DNA of 64,000 bases from Methanococcoides sp. (GCA_021108275.1 JAIORD010000057.1:1-64000), one strand, 5' to 3'. Counted from the first letter of the stretch, positions 17,346 to 26,708 are shown. Made by a program: numbers and translations. The notes: generated by a model from the letters alone, not told the origin.

Positions 17346-17534
17346 TTACTCTGCAGTTTCTTCTTCGTTCATCTTGTTCCTTTCATGGTTCAGTATTCTC
17401 CGAACCACCAGTTTCTTCTTCCCCAGCCCCATGTTCGGAACTTCCGGATATTTTTCGGTCGTATAGGCATACAGTTCATTTGCACCCATAGCTGTAAGAT
17501 TATCTTCCAGCTTCAATAGTTCGGCCATTTCCAT
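17346..17534 (-). CDS. Small conserved-looking protein, unknown function
   Basis: 62 residues, cytosolic, starting MEMAELLKLEDNLTAMGANE and ending in an acidic tail NEEETAE. The middle part is basic (GLGKKKLVVRRIL). A strong ribosome site GGAGGAAGG lies seven bases before the ATG, which supports a real gene. It reads as helix-turn-helix-like or a small RNA/DNA-binding protein, but no family is assigned. Confidence 0.6.
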   Translation of the reverse strand: MEMAELLKLEDNLTAMGANELYAYTTEKYPEVPNMGLGKKKLVVRRILNHERNKMNEEETAE

Positions 17535-17711
17535 TTTCCTTCCTCCATATTTCTTACTCTAATGGATTAGGAGTTAAATATTTAGAGTTTGTGGTTTTGT
17601 ACTTTTCTGAGCATTGATGTGCATTGTTTCATTTTGTCTATAGAAATGATTATAATTGAAAGATACATCTAATAGCAAAAATACGTTAAATGAACTTTTG
17701 AGGATAATTCC

Positions 17712-18851
17712 ATGACCAATAACAGTTTTGAACCGATACCAAGCTCATTTATGTTTAAGAGCCTGCTTGATAAGAACACGATAATTATGACTGCAAATCC
17801 TCGTATCGCCCTTGTGACAAAAGGCATCATGCGAGCAGCAAAAGAAATGGATGCGCCGCTTATTCTTGAGCTGGCAAGATCGGAGTGCAATCTGGAAGGT
17901 GGCTATGCAGGTCTGACCCCTGCTGCGATCTCCAGGATCACAAGAGATGCCGCAAAAGAGCTCGAGTTCGATATGTGGGCATTGCATGCTGATCATATCG
18001 GTATCAAGAAGGGTACTGATGAAGATATCGAGGAGACCAAAAAGCTTGTCGATGCACAGATCGCGGCGGGTTACACTTCCTTTGCCATTGACGCATCCCA
18101 TCTGTTCAATTTCCAGGGTGGCAATCTGCGTGAAGAACTTGCGAACAATATCGATGCAACAACTAAGATCGGGCTCCACATCAAAGAGGGTATGGGCGAT
18201 ATGAATTATGGTCTTGAGGTCGAGGTCGGCGAGATCGGAAGGGAAGATGAGAATGGCAGGGTTTTGACCCAGCCGGAGGAAGCTGCTACTTTCATCAAGG
18301 CATTGAACGAGAACGGTGTTTATCCTCACTTCCTGGCAATTGCTAACGGTAGTGCTCATGGGAACACTTATGATACCAACGGTAACCTCATCGAACAGGT
18401 ATCTGTAGATATCGAGCAGACCATTGCAGTAGCACAGGCACTGAAGGACAACGATCTCGATGTAAGGATCGCACAGCATGGGATCACCGGTACTCCACGT
18501 GACCTTATCCACAATCACTTCCCACATGGTGATATTGTAAAGGGCAATGTGGCAACCTTTTACCAGAATATCGTCTGGGATATTTTCAAGGTATACGAAC
18601 CGGAACTTTACAAGGATATCTGGGACTGGACAATTGCAAACTATAAGGAAAAGGCTCCGGAAAAGAACGACAATGAGCTATTTGGCAAGTTCAGCAAATT
18701 CTCCATCAAAGAGTTCTTCGACAGAATCTATTCAGTGAGCGAGGATACGCTGGAAGCAATTGATGCAATGTGTTACGCTGAAACCCTTCTTTTCATCAAG
18801 GCTTTCAATGGCGAGGGTACTGCTCAGGCAGTCAGGGATTCCCTTAACTAA
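17712..18851 (+). CDS. Class II fructose-bisphosphate aldolase-like protein
   Basis: 379-residue TIM-barrel protein of the zinc-dependent class II aldolase family. ALHADHIGI (residues about 94-102) holds the metal His residues, GLEVEVGEIG matches the EVE-x-G segment, and AIANGSAHGNTYD and IAQHGITGTP match the substrate-phosphate region. Archaea usually use class I aldolases or the bifunctional FBP aldolase/phosphatase, so its true substrate may be another sugar phosphate. A monocistronic gene closed by a terminator. Confidence 0.8.
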   Translation: MTNNSFEPIPSSFMFKSLLDKNTIIMTANPRIALVTKGIMRAAKEMDAPLILELARSECNLEGGYAGLTPAAISRITRDAAKELEFDMWALHADHIGIKKGTDEDIEETKKLVDAQIAAGYTSFAIDASHLFNFQGGNLREELANNIDATTKIGLHIKEGMGDMNYGLEVEVGEIGREDENGRVLTQPEEAATFIKALNENGVYPHFLAIANGSAHGNTYDTNGNLIEQVSVDIEQTIAVAQALKDNDLDVRIAQHGITGTPRDLIHNHFPHGDIVKGNVATFYQNIVWDIFKVYEPELYKDIWDWTIANYKEKAPEKNDNELFGKFSKFSIKEFFDRIYSVSEDTLEAIDAMCYAETLLFIKAFNGEGTAQAVRDSLN

Positions 18852-18860
18852 TTTTTTAAA

Positions 18861-18907
18861 ACTCGGATGTGGTTGGTGAGGTCCGATCACATAATTCCGG
18901 GTTTTTT
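18861..18907 (+). terminator. Terminator after the class II aldolase gene
   Basis: ACTCGGA (18861-18867) pairs with TCCGGGT (18896-18902), with an inner TGTG/CACA pairing, followed by a T run at 18902-18907. Confidence 0.6.
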
Positions 18908-19108
18908 ATTCTCTTTTGCCCTTTCTACAACAATATTTATTCTTCTGGCATGTGTCTCTACATGCAGTGTGTTCATGTCCATTATTTTTGATAGATGTCT
19001 TTATATCCTTTTTCATGCGATCTCTGTTGATTTTGTAATGGGGTGATCTGGCAGACCACAAAACAGTTATATTGGTAACACCGGATTTTCCTATATGGGA
19101 GGCACAAT

Positions 19109-19900
19109 ATGGATCTGAAAAAGAAGTCTTTTATTACCTTGATCGTGCTTACGATGATGCTTCTGCAACCAATGACCGTATATGCATTATCTGCAAGTGA
19201 TGCAAAACAGGCATGGTATGATGCAAAACAGGAAAGTGTCGAAGCTCAGGCTGAACACAGGGATGCAAAGGTCGGGTGGGCAGCGGACAAGACCGATGAA
19301 AATAACCAGAAGGTAATTGACACCGGAAAAGATGCTCTACATGCTTCACTGAATGAAGTGGAAGCATGGCTTATATGGAAGGATCTGGAAGTGGAAGAGA
19401 ACCCTGAAATTCCCAATGATCTGAAAGAGAGTATTCAGGAAGACGTTGATGCTAATCTTGGGAAGATAGACGCACTAAGGGCAGAAGTCGATGATGTGGA
19501 AAACAGATTTGAGCTTGGTGTAGTTTTCTTGAAAATAGTAGGGAACTATTTCGAACTTGTGTCCGATGTTGCAAGGAACAGTGGGTTTGTGTGGGTTCAT
19601 ATTGCCAACGAAAAAGCAGATACTCTTGATGAGTATGAAACAACTTTGCGCACAGTGGCGGAAGGTCTGGAAAATAACGAAGCCATTCTCGAAAAACTTG
19701 ACCTGGCAAGATCTGATATAGAGGACGCAAAAGAAAATATAAACAATGCGAATGAGGAATATGAGCAGGTCCGTATTCAGGAAAAACCATTGATCAAGTT
19801 CTCCAATGGGAACAATTATCTAAGGATCGCAAGAGGTAATATGATCTCAGCACATGGATATTTGAATGAAGCTTATGGTCTGATCGTCAGGGAGGGCTGA
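19109..19900 (+). CDS. Secreted coiled-coil protein, unknown function
   Basis: 263 residues with a clear signal peptide (MDLKKKSFITLIVLTMMLLQ through VYALSA). The mature part is almost wholly helical and charged, with heptad-like stretches (SDAKQAWYDAKQESVEAQAE; DAKENINNANEEYEQVRIQ) and no Cys or membrane helix at the C-terminus. It resembles long alpha-helical surface proteins. A GGGAGG ribosome site lies 7 bases upstream. Five bases after its stop begins a lipoprotein gene, so the two are an operon and may form one surface complex. Confidence 0.7.
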   Translation: MDLKKKSFITLIVLTMMLLQPMTVYALSASDAKQAWYDAKQESVEAQAEHRDAKVGWAADKTDENNQKVIDTGKDALHASLNEVEAWLIWKDLEVEENPEIPNDLKESIQEDVDANLGKIDALRAEVDDVENRFELGVVFLKIVGNYFELVSDVARNSGFVWVHIANEKADTLDEYETTLRTVAEGLENNEAILEKLDLARSDIEDAKENINNANEEYEQVRIQEKPLIKFSNGNNYLRIARGNMISAHGYLNEAYGLIVREG

Positions 19901-19904
19901 TAAT

Positions 19905-20204
19905 ATGAAGAAGATGCTAATCTCTATCCTGATCATAGCTACGATACTGTTCGTAAGTGGGTGTGCTCAAAATGGCGATGTTCCGGAAGAAGGACCAAAT
20001 GCTGGTGTTTTGGAAGACTCCTCGGTTGGATCTGGAGAGATGGATGGGGATATGGGGGCTGAAGTTACAGATGCTATCACCGAAAGTGAAGAAACTCCAA
20101 ATGGGTCTGATAATATTACTATATCGCAGGAGGATCTTGACAGGTTAAAGGAAGAACTTGAAGGGCTTGAGTTTGAAGATGTGGGTGGACTTTCCGGGGA
20201 CTGA
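19905..20204 (+). CDS. Small acidic lipoprotein
   Basis: 99 residues. A signal sequence with lipobox VSGC at about residue 20 implies lipid anchoring outside the cell. The rest is strongly acidic, low in complexity (Gly, Glu, Asp, Ser) and ends in a short helix with EDLDRLKEELEGLEFEDVGG. It lies five bases behind the coiled-coil protein gene. It may tether that protein to the membrane, but this is inferred only from the operon. Confidence 0.7.
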   Translation: MKKMLISILIIATILFVSGCAQNGDVPEEGPNAGVLEDSSVGSGEMDGDMGAEVTDAITESEETPNGSDNITISQEDLDRLKEELEGLEFEDVGGLSGD

Positions 20205-20271
20205 TCCCTCATCTTTTTTTAATGACCTTATCTTTTTAATTTTAGAATAACATCCCTCTTAAAAGGGTAGC

Positions 20272-21435
20272 TTACTCATATCGTAATGCATCCAGCGGTC
20301 TCATATTTGATGCTTTCCATGCCGGATACATGCCACCTATAAGGCTGGTAGCGATCCCAAAGATGATGCCTTCTAATATGTAGAGAAGTGTTGCAAATGA
20401 TAGCAGGTAGGATGTGTTGTCAACGATCAGCGAGAGTATCAAATAACCAGCTCCAATGGTGAAAAGTCCTCCTATCAGACTGGCAATAATACCGAGAAGC
20501 AGGGCTTCCAGAAGGAACATGGTGAGTATATCCCTGCGCGATGCTCCTACGGCTTTCATCACACCTATCTCTTTTGTGCGCTCCATTGTTGACATGAGCA
20601 TTACGTTCAGTATACTTACTCCTGCTACCAGAAGTGAGATAGATCCGATTCCCATGAGGAACAGGGAGATCGATTTGAATGCTTCATTTATGCTTTCGAG
20701 AATTATGTTCGTGGCAAAGACCGTGATGACCTCTTCCTTTTTGTTAAGGAGTTTCTCTATATCACTTTTAATGTCGTTCACCTGGTCAAGCTCTTCAGCT
20801 TTGATTATCACAAAATCATATTCTTCTTCCTCGTTCGGATAGAGTTTCCGGTACATCTGTTCAGAAGTGAAAATTCCGGTATCTGTGTCTATGTCAAATC
20901 CCATTCCACGTTCTTTAAGGATCCCCACGACCCTGAGACGTGAATCCCCTATCTCTATTTTCCCCCCTAGCTTCAGTTCAAGGGTATTTGCAATGGATGC
21001 TCCTACGACGCAGTCTGTTGAACCGGATTTGAAGTATTGCCCTTCATCTATCTCTACTAACTTCTCAAGGTCATCCTTATCAATGTCATAGACGGACCCA
21101 AAGGTGTATTGGTTCTTGTATTCTACTCTGTCCCCGCTTGAATATACCGGTATTATAGCATCGATACCGCTGATCTTCTTCATCTGTTTGACCTGCTTTT
21201 CACTTACACCGTCTTTGCCTGGTGCGGGGTAGATAAGCAATTTATCACCAATATCTCCGAATGAATCGGTTACGGACAATTTCAGGCTGTTACCAAGGAT
21301 CCCCATTGAAGATATCGCTATAACTCCTATTATGATGCCAATTGCAGCAAGAACGGTTCGGAACGTTTGTCGCTTGAGATTCCTTCGGGCAAGCTGAAGG
21401 TACATATTGTTCCTTATATCTTCAATTGATATCAT
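20272..21435 (-). CDS. MacB/FtsX-type ABC transporter permease
   Basis: 387 residues. One N-terminal helix (TVLAAIGIIIGVIAISSMGI), a large outside domain of about 220 residues, and three C-terminal helices, the MacB/LolC topology. The cytoplasmic loop has TMERTKEIGVMKAVGASRRD, the classical FtsX-family motif. Works with the ATPase just upstream, overlapping it by 14 bases. MacB-type machines move lipoproteins, peptides or transmit force across the membrane rather than import solutes. Confidence 0.88.
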   Translation of the reverse strand: MISIEDIRNNMYLQLARRNLKRQTFRTVLAAIGIIIGVIAISSMGILGNSLKLSVTDSFGDIGDKLLIYPAPGKDGVSEKQVKQMKKISGIDAIIPVYSSGDRVEYKNQYTFGSVYDIDKDDLEKLVEIDEGQYFKSGSTDCVVGASIANTLELKLGGKIEIGDSRLRVVGILKERGMGFDIDTDTGIFTSEQMYRKLYPNEEEEYDFVIIKAEELDQVNDIKSDIEKLLNKKEEVITVFATNIILESINEAFKSISLFLMGIGSISLLVAGVSILNVMLMSTMERTKEIGVMKAVGASRRDILTMFLLEALLLGIIASLIGGLFTIGAGYLILSLIVDNTSYLLSFATLLYILEGIIFGIATSLIGGMYPAWKASNMRPLDALRYE

Positions 21436-22108
21436 CAGATACCTCCCCGTCCAGCAGCATTATGGTCTTGTTTGAATATTCTGCAAGCTTAGGATCATGG
21501 GTGACTACTATCAGGGTAGTACCGGCTTTGTTAAGCTGGCTTAAAAGGTCCATGATGATCTTACCGGTCTTGGAATCAAGATTTCCGGTCGGTTCGTCTG
21601 CAAGCAGTATCGGCGGATCGTTCGCAAGAGCGCGTGCAATGGCCACTCTTTGCTGCTGTCCTCCGGATAGTTCGTTCGGGCGATGGTCAGCGTATTCAAT
21701 TTCGAGTTTTGCCTGTTCCAATGCATGTAATGCCCTCGCTTTTCTCTCATTTGGGGGCATACGGCTGAAGATCATTGGAATTTCTACATTTTCCAGGGCT
21801 GTAAGTGTGGGTATCAGGTTGAACTGCTGAAAAATAAATCCTATATTGTCCCTGCGAATTGTGGTAAGCTTGTCATCATTAAGCTCTGTGATATCTATAT
21901 CGTTGATCTTCACAGTGCCAGAAGTTGGTGTGTCAAGGCATCCTACCATGTTAAGAAGCGTGGATTTGCCAGATCCGGAAGCTCCCATTATTGTCACAAA
22001 ATCACCTTTTTTGATGGAGATATCAACACCGTTCAGTGCGTGTATCTCATTTGCACCAAGGGTGTATATCTTCTTGACATCTTCCATTTGGACGATCGTA
22101 TCGGACAT
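21422..22108 (-). CDS. MacB/LolD-type ABC transporter ATPase
   Basis: 228 residues. Walker A GASGSGKST, Q-loop FQQFNLIP, signature LSGGQQQRVAIARAL, Walker B PILLADEPTGNLD, switch His VVTHDP. ATG 22108 is chosen because GGGGGA lies just upstream; the ATG at 22120 would make that ribosome site part of the coding region. It follows the surface-protein gene without a gap and precedes the permease, forming an exporter operon. Confidence 0.9.
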   Translation of the reverse strand: MSDTIVQMEDVKKIYTLGANEIHALNGVDISIKKGDFVTIMGASGSGKSTLLNMVGCLDTPTSGTVKINDIDITELNDDKLTTIRRDNIGFIFQQFNLIPTLTALENVEIPMIFSRMPPNERKARALHALEQAKLEIEYADHRPNELSGGQQQRVAIARALANDPPILLADEPTGNLDSKTGKIIMDLLSQLNKAGTTLIVVTHDPKLAEYSNKTIMLLDGEVSDDIN

Positions 22109-22120
22109 GGGTTCCCCCAT

Positions 22121-23346
22121 TTAATCATCAGTTTCCAGTGTTTGTTCTCTCTTCTTCCACGAATATGCTATCGCTATGGCGACTGCGATCAACAATACTG
22201 CGGCTATCAGCCATACCCACGTTGCTGGCTTATTATCATTCTCATATGTGGCAATGTTTTCCAGATCGATGTATCCGGTAACTGATGAATATACATTATC
22301 GGTGTCGCGGAACTCTATAAGGATGGGTACTTTGGTGATATTGGACGATAATATCTGTGCTGAAAGTTCAAAACTACTGAAGTCATCTGCTTCCAGCGTG
22401 CCTATGAAATAGTTCGCGTAAGGCTGCATAGGTTTAATATCATCCGATCCGGCTACGGACACAAGTACGTTCTTTGCATCGGTGGTGCCGAAGTTATTGA
22501 TATCACCTGTAAAGGTGTACTGTTTTCCGATGTTCTTCACTTCTATGCTTGTAAAAATGAGGGATGGCTGTTCCACAACGTCAATGGTGGTATCTTTTTT
22601 TCCGGAAACGTGGTAATTATCACCATTGAAAAATGATGCAGTAAATGATACCTCTTTTTCACCGCTTGTGGATGCCATCGTATTGAGCGTAACAGTGACT
22701 GTGGACTTGTTCCCTGAAGGGATCGCTCCTACAAACACTTCTGAAGGGTTGAATCGCACTCCATTCCCTTCAGGTGTTATGATGACATTGTTGACCTCGT
22801 TTGATCGGGTGTTGATTATGTCCAGCTCGATTGTTGAGATCTCATTCATTACGGTGGATGGCATTGTGGCCATAATGAGCTTAAGGTCCCGGTTATCGAT
22901 CTTTACTGGAATGTTGTAGTTAAGGTCGTACATATCGCTGCCACCGACCACTTCCATGTTAAGAAAATGAATGCCGTTGGTGGCATTGTCCTTTGCGTGA
23001 ACATTGAACGTCAGTTTGATGGGTCTTTCGGGCCGAGAAGTCCAATATCCGTATATCCTTTGCTGATGACATCAATATTAGAATTGCCCGCCAGCGTTAT
23101 ACTGGCTATATAGGCATTCATGTCGAAGGTTTCGTCATCCTCTGTGACATAGACCGTGCCAGTGGCCATGTTCTCTATATCCATTGTGATCGTGCCGGTA
23201 TCTCCCGACATGAGCACGGCTGGATCTATCGTATAATCGACAACTACGGTTGGTCTTATCTCGGTTTCTGCTGTTGCTGTACCGGTGAGTCCAAGCAATA
23301 GCAGTACGAAAATGCTTACGATGATCTTGTTTTTCACTTCACGCAC
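22121..23346 (-). pseudogene. Surface protein with NEW3/CARDB-like domains, frameshifted
   Basis: Two frames make one protein. The first (23346 down to about 23022) has a signal peptide (MREVKNKIIVSIFVLLLLGL) and reads to GLLGPKDP before hitting a stop. The other frame, read upstream of its first ATG (22957), continues as IKLTFNVHAKDNATNGIHF and then the long beta-rich repeats, ending in a membrane helix (WVWLIAAVLLIAVAIAIA) and basic tail. A missing base at the GGG of 23021-23023 explains the break; restoring it gives 408 residues. Such proteins sit beside MacB-type transporters in methanogens. Either a real mutation or a sequence error. Confidence 0.8.
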
Positions 23347-23961
23347 CTATGAACTTACTCGCACTGTATAATATATAAATTCCTACTGGGACCAATACGG
23401 ATATTGCTGCATTCTTAACGGTCATGTTCCTTGCATGTACCAGTCCGAAGATCCAGATGTTCGCACTCCAGAGGGTGACTATTATTCCTACCAATGTCAC
23501 CAGCTTCATAGTTGGGTCTGCAAGAATAGCTTCCTCAATAAGGGCAGGGTCTTCGAGATTAAAATTTTCCAGCGAGAATGATGTTGCTATTACAAAGATG
23601 CTTATCACACTGTTTATGATCGAGGGTATCAATCCGTATGCAACGACTTCAAGTACTCTTTTGAAATCTCCTTCTCCGCCAAGGATGGACGATATTACGT
23701 AGAATATTCCTGCGTAGATCACCCACATAAAAAGTACTCCGATAAAAGCTCCTATCACTGCAAAGACCACTCCAATGCTTCCGAAAGCTGCTGCTTCAGG
23801 GGGAAGGAGTACCATTATCTTTTGTTCATTATGGCAGCGCTTATAGCTCCCAGCACTCCGATGAACAGCACAATAAGAAGGGGCGTCTTAAGCTCCACTT
23901 CGCTTTTCATCTTCTCTTCAAAAAATCCATTTGGATCTGTAAGAACTTGAGTTAGTGTCAT
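23339..23961 (-). pseudogene. Yip1-family membrane protein, frameshifted
   Basis: ATG 23961 opens 48 codons (MTLTQVLTDPNGFFEEKMKS, then a membrane helix ending ISAAIMNKR) and stops at 23815-23817. The remainder, 23815-23339 in another frame, gives four to five helices (IGVVFAVIGAFIGVLFMWVI; LGGEGDFKRVLEVVAYGLIP) typical of Yip1 domains. One missing base in the T4 run at 23820-23823 (an A run on the coding strand) would join them as MNKK-IMVLLPPEAAAFG, 207 residues. It is the first gene of the exporter operon and overlaps the surface-protein start by 8 bases. Confidence 0.75.
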
Positions 23962-24026
23962 TACTATTTATTTACAAACTATTGTATATATCATTACCGG
24001 GTTCGTTAAATCGACATGCTGTGTTA

Positions 24027-24350
24027 TTATTTCATCAATATATCTTCAAGTGCTAAAACCACTTTTCTGTGATCAGGTCCACTTATGACTATTGTCTTCT
24101 TTGAGTTCTTTGCACCGGATACGATCGTAATATCCCTTGAACTGATGTTAAAAAAATCTGCCACGATCTCTATAAGCTGTCCGTTGGCCTTCCCTTTCTG
24201 TGCTGCGGACGTAAGTTTGATCTCGATGCGTTCCCGCCACTGGTTATAACCTGCAGGAAAACAGGCTTTCTTTGACCCAGGGGTAACTTCCAGGTCGATG
24301 GCGATACCATCCTTTGTTTCTTTGATAGCTTTTTCAAAAGATGTGCCCAT
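24027..24350 (-). CDS. DUF167 / YggU-family small protein
   Basis: 107 residues from ATG 24350 (MGTSFEKAIKETKDGIAIDL). The family motifs are present: VTPGSKKACF, RIEIKLTSAAQKGKANGQL and SSRDITIVSGAKNSKKTI. These are small single-domain proteins with no established reaction. The frame can be extended to a GTG at 24410, but the extension lacks homology and passes the start of the domain. Confidence 0.82.
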   Translation of the reverse strand: MGTSFEKAIKETKDGIAIDLEVTPGSKKACFPAGYNQWRERIEIKLTSAAQKGKANGQLIEIVADFFNISSRDITIVSGAKNSKKTIVISGPDHRKVVLALEDILMK

Positions 24351-24734
24351 AGTAAGAACTCTTCGATAGGTGTGTTTAGAAAATGTCGATAATGCTGTAA
24401 CCTGGCCCACTAACTCCGAAAGTTCATCCTATTGGGATTCCCGCTGTCCCTTCCGGTTTCCCTCGTGTCAGGCTTATATTGCATTATCGTATGTGCCGCA
24501 TTGAGGTTGTCTATACAATCACAGAAAGGCTCTGCCATATTCTCATGCAAGGACCTTACAATGCGCCAGAGTACAGTACATGGTAGGATGATATAAAGAT
24601 AACGTTTTGTCTGTGTTTAATTTTCATGTGTTGTTCTTTTGTCATCGTACTCTGGTCGTATGGTATTATGCAAAATGGTTTACAAAAAGGCTTCAAATAG
24701 CTGTTATATTATGTGTTAGCTTTCATTTCCTTTC

Positions 24735-25077
24735 TGGAACTACTTTTTTCTGATACATGCAGTAATCTTGAAGCTCTGGATTCGGTGCTTTCCATTCCCC
24801 CTGACCGGCTGTGCCCGGGGGTTGGGGTGTCTGGATAGTGGATCCCGGTTCTGTGGGGTATCGAAGGTATGGGCGTGTCGGTGCAAGTTGTGTAGTTGTG
24901 TAGTTGTGGAGTTCTGGACACTCGTTTTTCCACTGTGGGATTCTTTGATGTTGACTACGATGTAAGGTCGGTAATTGGAAGGTAGGGGAAAGGATGCCCT
25001 GTTCCGATGAATTGGTGGTAATTCTAAGATGTGACTATTAAAATCAAGCGCTATAGGACGTTTTCCTCTCTTTTTTT
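24735..25077 (+). ncRNA. Candidate non-coding RNA
   Basis: Bounds are inferred: expected start about 25 bases after TTATATTA (24704-24711) and end at the T run 25071-25077, preceded by a weak AGGA/TCCT hairpin. The part at 24775-24870 is visibly richer in G and C than the flanking AT-rich DNA, a common mark of structured RNA in AT-rich archaea. It matches no RNA family I know (not RNase P, SRP or rRNA). Confidence 0.3.
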
Positions 25078-25226
25078 CATTTGTTGATATGTTTTATGTA
25101 GCACAATCTATTTATAACTGATAGCGGTAATATGTATCCTTGTCAAGCCACGGGATGTAATGGTTACAGTCTTGGTGGCAAAAATGACTATATATTAATA
25201 AAAAAGATTATGGTTGCATAAGTTTT

Positions 25227-25234
25227 TTTATATG
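25227..25234 (+). promoter_or_regulatory. TATA box of gdhA
   Basis: TTTATATG about 41-48 bases before the gdhA ATG; a GAGG ribosome site (25263-25267 region) follows, giving a short leader. Confidence 0.5.
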
Positions 25235-25274
25235 TGCCTATTACAATTTAAAAAACTAAACGTGAGGTAAAATA

Positions 25275-26525
25275 ATGGCAGAACAAAACCCATTTGAGAA
25301 TGCAAGAAAGCAGTTACAGAAGTGCGCAGATATCCTTGAGCTCGATGAGGGCATTCATGATATCCTGAAGAACCCAATGAGGGAAATGCATGTGTCCCTT
25401 CCTATCCGCATGGACGATGGAAGCATCAAGGTCTTCCAGGGATTCAGGGTACAGTACAATGATGCAAAAGGTCCAACAAAAGGTGGTATCCGCTTCCACC
25501 CAGAAGAGACCGTTGACACTGTCAAGGCACTTGCAGCATGGATGACATGGAAATGTGCAGTTATGGACATCCCCCTCGGTGGAGGAAAGGGTGGAGTTAT
25601 CTGCAACCCTAAGGAAATGTCCCAGGGTGAACTCGAGCGCCTTTCAAGGAAGTTCATTTCAAGCATCTCAATGATCGTAGGTCCTGACAAGGATGTACCT
25701 GCTCCTGATGTATATACCAACCCTCAAATGATGGCATGGATGATGGACGAGTTCTCCAAGTTCGCAGGCAAGAACCAGTCTGGTGTCATCACCGGTAAGC
25801 CACTCAGCATTGGTGGTTCCCTCGGTCGTGGCGACGCTACAGCACGTGGTGGTCTTTACGCAGTCCGTGAAGCAGCAGTAGAGATCGGCCTTGACCTTAA
25901 GGACGCAACTGTCGCAATTCAGGGATACGGTAATGCAGGTTATTTCGCTGGAACTCTCTGTGAAGAGCTCTTCGGATGCAAGGTCGTTGCTGTAAGTGAC
26001 AGCCGCGGCGGAGCCGTCAACATGAACGGTATCAGCGCAGAAGCAGCACAGGAGCACAAGAAGGCAACCGGTTCAGTTATTGGTCTCGCAGGCACAGAGC
26101 CTATCTCCAACGAAGACATCCTTGAGCTTGATGTTGATATACTTATCCCAGCAGCTCTTGAGCACGTCATCACACACGAGAATGCAGACAATATCAAAGC
26201 AAAGATCGTTGCAGAACTTGCAAATGGTCCAACCACTCCAGAAGCAGATGAGATGCTTTTCCAGAAAGGCGTACACCTCATTCCTGACTTCCTCTGTAAT
26301 GGTGGCGGTGTGACAGTATCTTACTTCGAGATGGTGCAGAACTTCTACATGTACCGCTGGAGTATAGAGAGGGTCCACAACAGACTTGACGCAAAGATGA
26401 CCAACGCATACCATGCTGTTCTCGAAGCTTCCAAGCAATACAATGTCAACATGAGAACTGCAGCATATGTCGTAGCTGTCAACCGTGTAGTTGAAGCAAT
26501 GTCAGACCGCGGATGGTTATACTAA
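25275..26525 (+). CDS. gdhA: Glutamate dehydrogenase (Glu/Leu/Phe/Val family)
   Basis: 416 residues. Interconverts 2-oxoglutarate plus ammonia and glutamate using NAD(P)H. Substrate site GGIRFHPEETVDTVKALAAW and the catalytic Lys region PLGGGKGGVICNP are intact, with DVPAPDVYTNPQMMAWMMDE nearby. The Rossmann segment VAIQGYGNAGYFAGTL binds the cofactor. The codon use is that of a highly expressed gene (few rare codons). It lies near F420:NADP reductase and glnA, which links NADPH supply and ammonium assimilation. Confidence 0.93.
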   Translation: MAEQNPFENARKQLQKCADILELDEGIHDILKNPMREMHVSLPIRMDDGSIKVFQGFRVQYNDAKGPTKGGIRFHPEETVDTVKALAAWMTWKCAVMDIPLGGGKGGVICNPKEMSQGELERLSRKFISSISMIVGPDKDVPAPDVYTNPQMMAWMMDEFSKFAGKNQSGVITGKPLSIGGSLGRGDATARGGLYAVREAAVEIGLDLKDATVAIQGYGNAGYFAGTLCEELFGCKVVAVSDSRGGAVNMNGISAEAAQEHKKATGSVIGLAGTEPISNEDILELDVDILIPAALEHVITHENADNIKAKIVAELANGPTTPEADEMLFQKGVHLIPDFLCNGGGVTVSYFEMVQNFYMYRWSIERVHNRLDAKMTNAYHAVLEASKQYNVNMRTAAYVVAVNRVVEAMSDRGWLY

Positions 26526-26562
26526 GCATTGTAGACATTTTCGAAAAATAACTCTTGGTTTG

Positions 26563-26590
26563 AAGGGAGGGGGTGATCTTCTCCCTTTTT
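26563..26590 (+). terminator. Terminator after gdhA
   Basis: AAGGGAG (26563-26569) pairs with CTCCCTT (26581-26587), then T to 26590. Confidence 0.7.
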
Positions 26591-26708
26591 AGACCTGTGA
26601 TGTCCTAAAACATTTGTATTATATTCAATAATTCTAAATGTTCGTCATTGGATATCGCATTCTACTTATCAAAAAAGATATAACTAACTTGGGAGATTAG
26701 AGGTCATT

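Larger units (their letters stand above)
24351..25274 (+). other. Long gene-free interval before gdhA
   Basis: About 920 bases with no convincing protein gene. It contains a 42-codon minus-strand frame (24410-24538) without a ribosome site, a TATA-like TTATATTA at 24704-24711, a GC-rich part (about 24775-24870), a short tandem TTGTGTAG-type repeat (about 24885-24910) and a T run at 25071-25077. The gdhA promoter lies at the end. A non-coding RNA is possible and is listed separately. Confidence 0.5.

Noticed and set aside
23815-23830. Programmed -1 frameshift in the Yip1 gene
   Set aside because: The A4 run lacks a standard slippery heptamer and no stable downstream structure was evident; a simple indel is more likely.
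24410-24538. 42-codon minus-strand frame with a Cys/His-rich look upstream of the DUF167 gene
   Set aside because: No clear ribosome site and no recognisable motif; left inside the gap description.
24709-24965. Opposed open frames of 65-74 codons in the GC-rich island
   Set aside because: Low-complexity products, no ribosome sites; open frames arise easily in GC-rich DNA.
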